Shown: positions 1 to 5,441 of the stretch, piece by piece
How the letters are laid out: each line of letters begins with the position of its first letter
Position numbering within the stretch: the stretch's first letter is position 1
DNA from: Actinocrinis sp035946395
GTDB taxonomy: Bacteria; Actinomycetota; Actinomycetes; Streptomycetales; Catenulisporaceae
Assembly: GCF_035946395.1 (NCBI RefSeq)
Contig: NZ_DASYZI010000424.1
Span: 1-8,244 of the forward strand
Direction: 5' to 3'
Length of the DNA stretch: 8,244 bases
The notes under the pieces: model-generated
Databases searched by the model: none
What the model saw: the letters and a program-made list of their open reading frames with translations, nothing else
What the model was told of the DNA's origin: nothing
Translations under genes and position numbers: made by a program

Positions 1-861
1 CCGGTGTGGGAGGCGAACCACGTCTGGCTCATCTTCGTGATCGTCAGCGTCTTCAGCGCCTTCCCGGCCGCGTTCGGCACCATCGCGACCTCGCTGGAGC
101 TGCCGCTCGGCCTCGCGCTCGTCGGCATCGTGCTGCGCGGCGCGGCCTACGTGTACCGCGCGTACGGCGGCGGCGCGGCGCTGCCCGACCAGTGGTGGGG
201 CCGGATCTTCGCCGGGGCGTCCGTGCTGACCCCGTTCATGTTCGGCGTCTCGGGCGCCGCGCTGGCCACCGGCGGCCTCGGCCCGCACAGCGCCCCCACC
301 GAACCGTTCCGGTCCGCCTTCGCGCTGACCGCCGGGGTGCTGGCTATCGTGGTGACCGCCTTCCTGGCCGCGGTTTACCTGTGTCACGACGCGGCGCAGC
401 ACCCCGCGACGACGCATCTGGTGCCCGTTTTCCGGCGCAGGGCGATGGGCGCCGCGGTCGTTGCCGGAGTGGTCGTGCTGGCGATGCTGCCGCTCTTCTA
501 CCGTGACGCTCCGGTCGTCGCGGCCCGCTTCACCGACCGCTCGCTTCCGATCGCCGCGGTGTCAGCGCTCTGCGGGGTCGGCAGCCTGCTGGTCCTCTGG
601 CGGGAACGTTACGTGCTCGCCCGCGTCACCGCCGCCACCGCCGTGGCCGGCGTGCTCGGCGGCTGGGCTGCGGCGCAGTACCCGGATCTGCTCGTCGGAC
701 CTTCTCCTCTTGCCGGCACCGTCACCGCGAGCCAAGCCGCGGCGGCTCCGCAGAGTGTTGACGCGATGCTGGTCGCCATGGCATTCGGCATGGCGGTGGT
801 TCTGCCATCCTTTTACTTACTTTTGAAGGTGTTCAGCAGCCCGGCCGCCGACGAGCACTGA
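1..861 (+). CDS. cydB: Cytochrome bd-type ubiquinol oxidase subunit II (CydB family), 5'-truncated by window edge
   Basis: The product is the membrane subunit II of a cytochrome bd quinol oxidase, the high-affinity terminal oxidase that couples quinol oxidation to O2 reduction. The frame is open from base 1 and begins with PVWEANHVWLIF, the hallmark of the CydB family (usually GPVWEANHVW near the first third of the protein). The visible 286 residues carry about eight hydrophobic segments, roughly at 10-30, 32-50, 68-90, 105-127, 148-167, 183-200, 206-225 and 255-277, as expected for an integral membrane protein. Full-length CydB is about 330-380 residues, so some 50 or more N-terminal residues and the start lie outside the window. 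cydA would normally sit just upstream. The stop is TGA at 859-861, 83 bp before the flavohemoglobin gene, which seems to have its own promoter. The family call is firm. The symbol is by homology only, because some actinobacterial paralogues belong to cyanide-insensitive bd oxidases. Confidence 0.88.
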   Translation, partial: PVWEANHVWLIFVIVSVFSAFPAAFGTIATSLELPLGLALVGIVLRGAAYVYRAYGGGAALPDQWWGRIFAGASVLTPFMFGVSGAALATGGLGPHSAPTEPFRSAFALTAGVLAIVVTAFLAAVYLCHDAAQHPATTHLVPVFRRRAMGAAVVAGVVVLAMLPLFYRDAPVVAARFTDRSLPIAAVSALCGVGSLLVLWRERYVLARVTAATAVAGVLGGWAAAQYPDLLVGPSPLAGTVTASQAAAAPQSVDAMLVAMAFGMAVVLPSFYLLLKVFSSPAADEH

Positions 862-931
862 GCGCGCATACGCTGGCCAACCGGTTCCAGCACAAGTTCC
901 AAGAGTGTGAAAACGCGGCCGACACGCCCGG

Positions 932-944
932 TAAGCTCACCCGG
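932..944 (+). promoter_or_regulatory. Candidate leaderless promoter of the flavohemoglobin gene (-10 TAAGCT)
   Basis: TAAGCT at 932-937 fits the actinobacterial -10 pattern TANNNT, and seven bases separate it from the GTG start at 945. That is the distance expected when transcription starts on the first base of the start codon, giving an mRNA with no 5' leader. No Shine-Dalgarno sequence is visible just upstream of the GTG, which agrees with this. No convincing -35 hexamer is seen at 16-19 bp upstream. This is inference from spacing and motif. Confidence 0.5.
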
Positions 945-949
945 GTGAG
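936..949. promoter_or_regulatory. Perfect 14-bp palindrome over the -10 / start codon, candidate operator
   Basis: CTCACCCGGGTGAG is perfectly self-complementary with no spacer. It overlaps the last two bases of the putative -10 element and the GTG start codon (945-947). On a leaderless transcript this is also the transcription start, so a bound repressor would block initiation. It could instead be chance in GC-rich DNA. No regulator is identified. Confidence 0.35.
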
Positions 950-2198
950 TGACAGGGCTGCGGTGACGTCCGAGGAAACGACGGATAAGCAGGACGCGTA
1001 CGCGAACTTCGACGCGAGCGCCGACCACGATGCCGAGAGCGAGACCGAGGCCGGAATCGCGCCGAGCACGACCGGGTGGGAGTGGACCCAGGACGAGCTG
1101 ATCGCCGAGATCCGGGAAAGCTTCGCGCTGATCGAGCCGCACGGACCCGCCGCGGCGGCCTGGTTCTACGATCATTTCCTCGGCGCCAATCCGCGCTACC
1201 GCAAGTATTTCTCCGACGAACCGGCCATCCAACACCGGCGGCTGTTCCAGGCGGTGCAGCGGATCGTCAGCGACCTCGACCGCCTCGAAGTATTCCTGCC
1301 CTATCTGCGTCGGCTGGCGCTGCGACACCGGAAATTCGGCCTGCGGGCCGCGCACTACCAGGCCTTCGGCGCCTCGCTGATGGCCACCGTCGCAAACTTC
1401 TGCGGCGAGCGGTGCACCGAGCGCACCATTGCGGCGTGGGAAACCGGATACGGTCTGGTGGCCACCGTGATGCTTGAGGCCGTGGCCGACGCGGACAGCG
1501 TCGCACCGCCTTACTGGGAAGCCGAGATCATCGCGCACGAAGCGCTCACCGGCGATATCGCGCGAATCGTCGCGCGGCCGTTGGAAGACACGCGGCTGCC
1601 CAGCGCTTACCAGTTCCGCGCGGGGCAGTATGCCGCCGTGGAAACCGCGGCTTTACCCCGGGTTTGGCGGGACTTCTCGTTCGCCGGACAGCCCGGAAAC
1701 GAGGAAATCGAATTCCACGTGCAGCTTGGCCGTGCCGGCGGGGTAAGCGAGGTGTTGGTCCGGCAGACCGCGGTGGGCGACCACCTGCGCGTCGCCGAGG
1801 CCGAGGGAGAGCTCGCCTTTCCGGATCCGGACCGGGTGGCCCGACTGCTGGCCGTCGCGCACGGCACCGGCGCGGCGCCGGTCTACGCGCTGGTCGCGGA
1901 TGCGATCGCCGAGGGCGACCGTCGGCCGCTGACCGTGCTGCTGGTGTCGGATGGCGGGCCGCACTACCTCGCCGAGGCGTTCCGTGCGCTCGCCGACAAG
2001 CACGGCGAACTGACGATCGAGGAGATCGTCGACGACCTGGCAGCCGCCGTAGTGCAGACGCACAACGCCGCCACCGGGCCCGGTGGCGGCTGCGGCGCGG
2101 TGCTGGTAGGGCCGAGCGCGATGGTGGACGAGTGCCGCAGCGCCCTGCTGACCGCCGGGGTAGCTGCCGAAGGCATCTCATCCGACTTGTTCGATTGA
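945..2198 (+). CDS. Flavohemoglobin-like protein (globin + FAD/NAD reductase domains)
   Basis: The 417-residue product has an acidic, probably disordered N-terminal extension (about 1-44), a globin domain (about 45-185), a ferredoxin-reductase-type FAD domain (about 188-295) and an NAD-binding domain (about 296-417). Classical flavohemoglobins use NAD(P)H and O2 to convert nitric oxide to nitrate in the cytoplasm. Visible globin residues are Tyr75 (B10) in WFYDHF, Gln96 (E7) and proximal His128 in ALRHRKFG, with Tyr138 spaced as in E. coli Hmp His85/Tyr95. FAD contacts are GQY (227-229) and RDFS (242-245, in place of RxYS). GTGAAP (307-312) is the nucleotide pyrophosphate loop. Two departures stand out: the usual C-terminal CGP is VGP (388-390), and ungapped alignment puts Val180 where Hmp has Glu135, with Glu178 nearby. 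These recall the divergent type II flavohemoglobins of actinobacteria such as M. tuberculosis Rv0385, so NO dioxygenase activity is plausible but not certain. GTG 945 is chosen for its leaderless promoter context; a start inside the acidic tail cannot be excluded. Its position after cydB fits a role in NO or low-oxygen physiology. Confidence 0.85.
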   Translation: MSDRAAVTSEETTDKQDAYANFDASADHDAESETEAGIAPSTTGWEWTQDELIAEIRESFALIEPHGPAAAAWFYDHFLGANPRYRKYFSDEPAIQHRRLFQAVQRIVSDLDRLEVFLPYLRRLALRHRKFGLRAAHYQAFGASLMATVANFCGERCTERTIAAWETGYGLVATVMLEAVADADSVAPPYWEAEIIAHEALTGDIARIVARPLEDTRLPSAYQFRAGQYAAVETAALPRVWRDFSFAGQPGNEEIEFHVQLGRAGGVSEVLVRQTAVGDHLRVAEAEGELAFPDPDRVARLLAVAHGTGAAPVYALVADAIAEGDRRPLTVLLVSDGGPHYLAEAFRALADKHGELTIEEIVDDLAAAVVQTHNAATGPGGGCGAVLVGPSAMVDECRSALLTAGVAAEGISSDLFD

Positions 2199-2342
2199 TC
2201 TTACTGAGCCGAGTTTCTCGCCCATTTCGCCCGGTTGATCACTCTTCCGGTGGATGTGCACCACCTGGTTGCTCCTGTCACAGTGCAGATCGTGGTGTTG
2301 CCTGGTAAGCGCAGGGCAGGGGCGAAGAGCGGGGTGGGCGCG

Positions 2343-3293
2343 GTGCGTCCGGACGGGACGGCCCTGTGCTCGCTGGCGCTCGTACTGTTGTTCCTGCCGG
2401 TCGCCGGGGCGTGCCTGCTGCCGCTGGCGCTACTCGCCCGGCGTGCGCTGGGCGTGCCGCTGTGGCTGGCCTACGGCGGCTGGTTCACCAGCGCGGTGTG
2501 TTACGGCATGCGTCCGGTCCAGCTCACGATGGCCCGGCTGCTGTGGCCGGTCCGGCGGCCCACCGAGGCCGAACGCGAGCGGCTGGAACGGATCTGGCGC
2601 CACGTCGTCACGCATGCCGGAGTCTGCGGCCGACGGTTCCGCATCCGCGTCGTGGACCTGCCGGACGTGAACGCGCACTCGGTCGGCCGAGACCTGGTCT
2701 GCGTGACCACCGGGGCGCTCGGCGCGCTCGGCGACCGCGAGCTGGCCGGGGTGCTGGCCCACGAACTCGGCCACCACCTGCGCATGCACACCTCGGCGGC
2801 GGCCTTCCTGGTGTGGGTGCTGCTGCCGCTCCAGGGCATCGCGATACTCGGCACTCTGCTGGCGGCACCGGCCGCGATACTGGCCCGCGGCTTGGCGCAA
2901 AGCCGCCTCGGCCACCCGTGGGCCGGCGGCTGCGCGCGCGGCGCCTCACGGCTCGGCCACGGCATTCGTGCCGTATTCGCCGCACCCGGCGTTGCCGCGT
3001 TCTGCGCGAAGAACGCCGCCGGGCGCAGTGCGGAGTACCGGGTGGACGCCTTCGCCGTGGACGTCGGCCTCGGCCCCGAGCTGCTCAGCGCGCTGCGCTG
3101 GTTCTCCGCCAGCGAGGCGGCAGCCGAGGCCGCCCGGCGCAGCCGCGCCGACCGGCAGGACCGCGCGGGCCGGGCCAGGCACGCCGCGGTACACATCTCG
3201 CGCCCGACCCATCCACCGCTCGACCGCAGGATGGCCCGCATTTCCGCACGGGTCGAATCAGCGCGCACAGTTCCTCGGCGTGAGCCTGTTTGA
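2343..3293 (+). CDS. Membrane-associated M48-type zinc metallopeptidase
   Basis: The product resembles the M48 (HtpX/Ste24-like) membrane metallopeptidases, which cut membrane or misfolded proteins with one zinc ion. Counting from the GTG at 2343 (316 residues), HELGH lies at 140-144 and supplies two His ligands and the catalytic Glu. EYRVDAFA begins at Glu231 and matches the ExxxD third-ligand motif. Hydrophobic segments lie at about 8-32, 40-54 and 151-183, so the active site follows an N-terminal membrane anchor and precedes another membrane hairpin, as in the family. The C-terminal HPPLDRRMARI segment is also typical. The frame is open further upstream, to GTG codons at 2250, 2256, 2292 and 2295 and a TTG at 2235, but none has a clear ribosome site. 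The GTG at 2343 follows a purine-rich GAAGAGCGGGG stretch and starts just before the first membrane segment. The start is therefore uncertain by up to 36 codons. The BlaI/MecI-type repressor that often accompanies M48 genes in actinobacteria is not next to it. The substrate is unknown. Confidence 0.85.
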   Translation: MRPDGTALCSLALVLLFLPVAGACLLPLALLARRALGVPLWLAYGGWFTSAVCYGMRPVQLTMARLLWPVRRPTEAERERLERIWRHVVTHAGVCGRRFRIRVVDLPDVNAHSVGRDLVCVTTGALGALGDRELAGVLAHELGHHLRMHTSAAAFLVWVLLPLQGIAILGTLLAAPAAILARGLAQSRLGHPWAGGCARGASRLGHGIRAVFAAPGVAAFCAKNAAGRSAEYRVDAFAVDVGLGPELLSALRWFSASEAAAEAARRSRADRQDRAGRARHAAVHISRPTHPPLDRRMARISARVESARTVPRREPV

Positions 3294-3300
3294 CGGCAGT

Positions 3301-3366
3301 GCTTCTTGACTGGGCTTCTCGACCGGGGCTTCTCGACTTTGGTTCTCGGCGGTGGTTCTGGACAGT
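3301..3366 (+). repeat. Degenerate 13-bp tandem repeat array (five units)
   Basis: Five consecutive units start at 3301, 3314, 3328, 3341 and 3354, with spacings of 13, 14, 13 and 13 bp. Unit 1 reads GCTTCTTGACTGG, unit 2 GCTTCTCGACCGGG, unit 3 GCTTCTCGACTTT, unit 4 GGTTCTCGGCGGT and unit 5 GGTTCTGGACAGT. A consensus is GCTTCTCGACTGG. The period is not a multiple of three, so it is unlikely to encode a protein repeat; this argues against starting argA at the upstream in-frame TTG (3306). It fills most of the spacer between the peptidase and argA and ends 24 bp before the putative argA -10. Confidence 0.75.
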
Positions 3367-3390
3367 GCCGACTGGACGGCGTCGAAGCCC

Positions 3391-3404
3391 TATGCTCGCC
3401 CGCT
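3391..3404 (+). promoter_or_regulatory. Candidate leaderless promoter of argA (-10 TATGCT)
   Basis: TATGCT at 3391-3396 matches TANNNT well and lies eight bases before the GTG at 3405. No Shine-Dalgarno sequence is visible in the intervening CGCCCGCT. This is the same layout as upstream of the flavohemoglobin gene. A good -35 at standard spacing is not apparent; TGGACA-like hexamers at 3359 and 3373 are too far and too near. Confidence 0.5.
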
Positions 3405-3911
3405 GTGGATGATCTGACCATCCGGCGGGCACGGACCGCCGACGTTCCGGAGATTCGCGAACTGATCGACTACTACGTCACCGATCGCATTCTCCTTGAC
3501 AAGCCCACTGTGACCCTATATGAGGACATTCAGGAGTTTTGGGTCGCGGAACGCGATAACGACGCCATGGTGATCGGCTGCGGCGCTTTGCACGTGATGT
3601 GGCGTGACTTGGCGGAGGTGCGTTCGGTCGCGGTCGATCCACGCAGCCGCGGCCTGGGTGTCGGCCATGCGATTGTGGAAAAACTTCTCGGCACCGCCGC
3701 ATGGCTGGGTGTGCGCCGGGTCTTCTGTCTTACCTTCGAAACCGCATTCTTCGAGCGGCACGGATTCCGGCCGCTCGCTCGGTCGCCGGTTGACCCCGAC
3801 GTGACCGCCGAACTGTTGCGGTCAGCGGACGAAGGTATCGCGGAGTTCCTCGATCTGGAACGCGTCAAGCCGAACACATTGGGCAACACGCGCATGCTCC
3901 GGCTCTTGTAG
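3405..3911 (+). CDS. argA: Amino-acid (L-glutamate) N-acetyltransferase, single-domain GNAT type
   Basis: The product is predicted to transfer acetyl from acetyl-CoA to L-glutamate, the first step of arginine biosynthesis, in the cytoplasm. It is a 168-residue stand-alone GNAT domain without the amino-acid-kinase domain of E. coli ArgA, as in M. tuberculosis Rv2747, characterised as a short ArgA. Features shared with that protein, recalled from memory, are an IRRARTADVPEI opening, VTLYEDIQEFWVAE, the core EVRSVAVDP, the acetyl-CoA loop RGLGVG (residues 82-87), FFERHGF (115-121) and the C-terminal FLDLERVKPNTLGNTRML. The start is set at GTG 3405 because similarity begins directly after it, the length then matches Rv2747 (about 174 residues), and the frame upstream runs through a noncoding tandem array. 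It is followed 11 bases after the stop by a terminator-like hairpin and then by lsr2, so it is probably monocistronic. No ArgR box was recognised. A related GNAT of other specificity is the main alternative. Confidence 0.87.
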   Translation: MDDLTIRRARTADVPEIRELIDYYVTDRILLDKPTVTLYEDIQEFWVAERDNDAMVIGCGALHVMWRDLAEVRSVAVDPRSRGLGVGHAIVEKLLGTAAWLGVRRVFCLTFETAFFERHGFRPLARSPVDPDVTAELLRSADEGIAEFLDLERVKPNTLGNTRMLRLL

Positions 3912-3922
3912 CCGGGCGGGCG

Positions 3923-3954
3923 TTCTGCGGCTGCTTGGCATTCTCGCCGCAGAG
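3923..3954 (+). terminator. Candidate terminator of argA
   Basis: Arms TCTGCGGC (3924-3931) and GCCGCAGA (3946-3953) pair perfectly over eight bases, with a further T-G wobble outside and a 14-base loop. TTGAATTTAT follows, a T-rich tail that is unusual in this GC-rich context. It begins 12 bases after the argA stop. It could also be read as an operator for lsr2, since the lsr2 promoter patch lies in and just after it. Confidence 0.45.
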
Positions 3955-3964
3955 TTGAATTTAT
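3935..3964 (+). promoter_or_regulatory. Possible lsr2 promoter / AT-rich patch
   Basis: TTGGCA (3935-3940) resembles a -35 element, and 18 bp later lies the AT-rich ATTTAT (3959-3964), an imperfect -10. The 15-20 bases around 3955-3973 are the most AT-rich stretch between argA and lsr2. Lsr2 prefers AT-rich DNA, so this could also be an autoregulatory site. The motif match is weak. Confidence 0.3.
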
Positions 3965-4022
3965 CGCGGAAATGCGGTTGTCTGGTCTCCAAGAAGGCGG
4001 ATGCGCGTGAAAAGGGGCGACT

Positions 4023-4361
4023 ATGGCGCAGAAGACCGTGGTTGTGATGACGGATGACCTCTCCGGTGGCGAGGCCAGTCAGACCATCCATTTCAGCCTG
4101 GACAACACGGACTACGTGATCGATCTCAACGACAAGAACGCCGCGGCGCTGCGGGCCGAGTTTGAAAAGTACATTGACGCCGGGCGCAGGCACCGGGGCG
4201 ACGGCGGCGTGGCCAAGCCGAAACGCGGCGCGGTGCGCGGTCCGGCCTCCGGCGTGGACACCGCCGCGGTGCGTGAGTGGGCGCGGACGAACGGCCACGA
4301 GGTCAGCGAGCGCGGCCGGGTTTCCAAGAAGATCATCGAGGCGTACGTCGCGGCCAACTAG
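4023..4361 (+). CDS. lsr2: Lsr2, nucleoid-associated H-NS-like silencer
   Basis: Lsr2 is the actinobacterial counterpart of H-NS. It oligomerises and bridges DNA, binding AT-rich, often foreign, sequence and silencing it. The 112-residue product matches the family length. It opens with MAQKTVVVMTDDLSG and a beta-rich dimerisation region (about 1-55, including the conserved YVIDLNDKNA), then a basic linker (about 55-75), then the C-terminal DNA-binding domain (about 78-112). That domain contains VREWARTNGHEVSERGRV, with the AT-hook-like RGR at 97-99 that enters the minor groove. AAGGGG at 4012-4017 is a good Shine-Dalgarno five bases before the ATG. Lying close to clpC is a conserved arrangement: in M. 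tuberculosis lsr2 and clpC1 are adjacent. Identification is secure. Whether it is the only Lsr2 paralogue cannot be judged here. Confidence 0.97.
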   Translation: MAQKTVVVMTDDLSGGEASQTIHFSLDNTDYVIDLNDKNAAALRAEFEKYIDAGRRHRGDGGVAKPKRGAVRGPASGVDTAAVREWARTNGHEVSERGRVSKKIIEAYVAAN

Positions 4362-4682
4362 GCCTCGGCCGGGGCCCCGACCAGGGCCACTGGGCCGCGC
4401 CCGACCGCCTTTTCGACCGAATTCCGGAATCAGGCGCCGCGGCGGCCGCGGGGTTGCTCGACGTGTACTCAACGCGTGGCGATGGCCGACCCTGCGGCCG
4501 CCGCAGCGCGCCGGTCATGGCCGATCATGGCAGTGCAGCAACCGACAGTGCAGCAACCAAGGCTGTGCAGCCCTCAGGATCGTGCAGCTACCAGGACTGT
4601 GCGCCGATCGAGTTCGAAGAACCCATTGACGCGACTGCGGTTGCCATTGTTGCGGCTGTGACTGTTGCTCAGGAGCTCTTGC
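4362..4682. other. Convergent 321-bp spacer between lsr2 and the minus-strand gene
   Basis: No gene is supported here. It holds a GC-rich self-complementary stretch directly after the lsr2 stop (GGCCTCGG / CCGGGGCC, 4361-4376, one wobble, no T-tract) that might end lsr2 transcription. It also holds the 10-bp palindrome ATTCCGGAAT (4421-4430), a hairpin CTGCGG-CCG-CCGCAG (4492-4506), the GTGCAGC series (4531-4605) and a direct repeat of TTGCTCAGG (4665-4673 and 4679-4687) that runs into the end of the minus-strand gene. The longer open frames in it have no family features and look like by-products of GC bias. Confidence 0.6.
4531..4605 (+). repeat. Series of five GTGCAGC-type motifs at 15-17 bp spacing
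   Basis: CAGTGCAGCAACC occurs twice exactly (4531-4543 and 4546-4558). The core GTGCAGC then recurs at 4565-4571 and 4582-4588, and as GTGCGCC at 4599-4605. Core starts are 4533, 4548, 4565, 4582 and 4599, so the spacing is 15, 17, 17 and 17 bp. It may be a decayed tandem repeat or a set of spaced protein sites. No function is known to me. Confidence 0.6.
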
Positions 4683-5282
4683 TCAGGCCGGATCGTGCCC
4701 GGCCGCGCTGCGGGTGAGCGCGTATCGGGAGCTGGACTCCGCGATCGTCGCCAGCAGCGCGATCACCTCGGGGGGCGCCGCCAGCGGGTCGTGCAGCCAC
4801 CTGTCCAGCCCGGGAGCGGGCAGCCGGTCCCCGGCGCCGTAGGCGCTCAGGTCCAGGTCGATGCCGCCCCAGTCCAGCCAGTCCAGCAGCTCCGGCAGGT
4901 CGTCGCGCGCCCCGGGGGCCACGAAGAAGCCGCAGCGGTCGGTGCCGGTCAGCGCCACGGGGCCGGGCGCCAGGGCCGCCTGTCCGTACCCGATCAGCCT
5001 GCGCAGCGCTCCCCGGCCCGCCTGCTCGGGTACCTCGACGACGTCGAACTCGGTGCCCGTCGCCAGCCACAGCACCCCGCGCGCGTCCCGCTCCACCGGC
5101 CAGCGGCGGCGCTGCGCGTACCACTGCTCCAGCTGCGCCTGCTCCAGTCGCTCCAGTTCCAGATCCGGCCGTGCGGTCTGGCAGACCCGCACGTCGGGAA
5201 CACGTACGTTGGTCATATCGTGTGTCTCGCGCACGTCAGGCACGCTGGGAACACGGTCGGCGAACGCGGCGTTAGGCGACAT
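4683..5282 (-). CDS. Uncharacterised SCO3374-like protein between lsr2 and clpC
   Basis: The 199-residue product has no function that can be read from the sequence. Its core is WPVERDARGVLWLATGTEFDVVEVP (about 61-85), then GPVALTG (107-113), FFVAPGARDDLPELLDWLDW (119-138) and DLDLSAYGAGDRLPAPG (142-158). This pattern recalls, from memory, the SCO3374 family of Streptomyces, which sits at the same place between lsr2 (SCO3375) and clpC (SCO3373). It also resembles the N-terminal part of small actinobacterial bifunctional primase/polymerase-like proteins. If so, it is a remnant or accessory domain, as no Asp/His metal-binding catalytic set is evident. No signal peptide or membrane segment is seen. 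The ATG at 5282 has a weak AGGG element in front; an ATG at 5216 (177 residues) is a real alternative. The gene converges on lsr2 and diverges from clpC. A weak -10, TAGGTT on the minus strand (5343-5348), could serve it. That it is a gene is likely; its family is less sure. Confidence 0.65.
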   Translation of the reverse strand: MSPNAAFADRVPSVPDVRETHDMTNVRVPDVRVCQTARPDLELERLEQAQLEQWYAQRRRWPVERDARGVLWLATGTEFDVVEVPEQAGRGALRRLIGYGQAALAPGPVALTGTDRCGFFVAPGARDDLPELLDWLDWGGIDLDLSAYGAGDRLPAPGLDRWLHDPLAAPPEVIALLATIAESSSRYALTRSAAGHDPA

Positions 5283-5388
5283 GCGGGCCCTACGGGGTGC
5301 GGAAGCGGGGGAATCGCTGGCCGCTCGTCGAGCGGTGATGCCAACCTAGAGCAACGCGAGGCCGCCCGGGAGGGTTACCCGCCGGGTC

Positions 5389-5405
5389 GTTCGCTTCAGG
5401 CGTAC
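5389..5405 (+). promoter_or_regulatory. Candidate ClgR-binding box upstream of clpC
   Basis: GTTCGC-TTCAG-GCGTAC fits the actinobacterial ClgR site as I remember it (GTTCGC-N5-GCG in Streptomyces; CGC-N5-GCG core followed by WWS in Corynebacterium). It is an imperfect palindrome, with five of six arm bases symmetric. ClgR activates clp protease genes, clpC among them, in these genera. The box centre lies about 80 bp before the predicted clpC transcription start, consistent with activation. It is the only such match noticed in the window. Confidence 0.6.
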
Positions 5406-5441
5406 AGCAGGAACGCGTACCCGGCTGAAGTGCGGGAACAC

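Noticed and set aside
873..890. Palindrome AACCGGTT (879-886) and CTGG/CCAG flanks between cydB and the flavohemoglobin gene
   Set aside because: The two symmetries have different centres, so they do not form one extended operator; either alone is expected by chance.
905..925. Rex-like half site (TGTGAA) before the flavohemoglobin promoter
   Set aside because: Only one half of the expected inverted repeat is present, and six-base matches are frequent. Tempting because of cydB, but unsupported.
813..1538. Minus-strand frame of about 240 codons over the flavohemoglobin start
   Set aside because: It overlaps the well-supported plus-strand gene and lacks family motifs or a ribosome site; it is a GC-bias shadow.
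2244..2265. GGTGG ... CCACC hairpin after the flavohemoglobin gene, as a terminator
   Set aside because: Only five contiguous pairs with a seven-base loop and no T-tract; too weak to call.
4476..4661. Small plus-strand open frame through the GTGCAGC series
   Set aside because: No ribosome site, arginine/alanine/serine-rich out-of-phase composition and no recognisable domain. The spacing of 15-17 bp does not keep one reading frame.
5321..5335. CCGCTC-GTC-GAGCGG hairpin in the divergent spacer as an operator
   Set aside because: A six-pair GC stem is common in DNA of this composition and no promoter element lies at a meaningful distance; kept only as a note in the region description.
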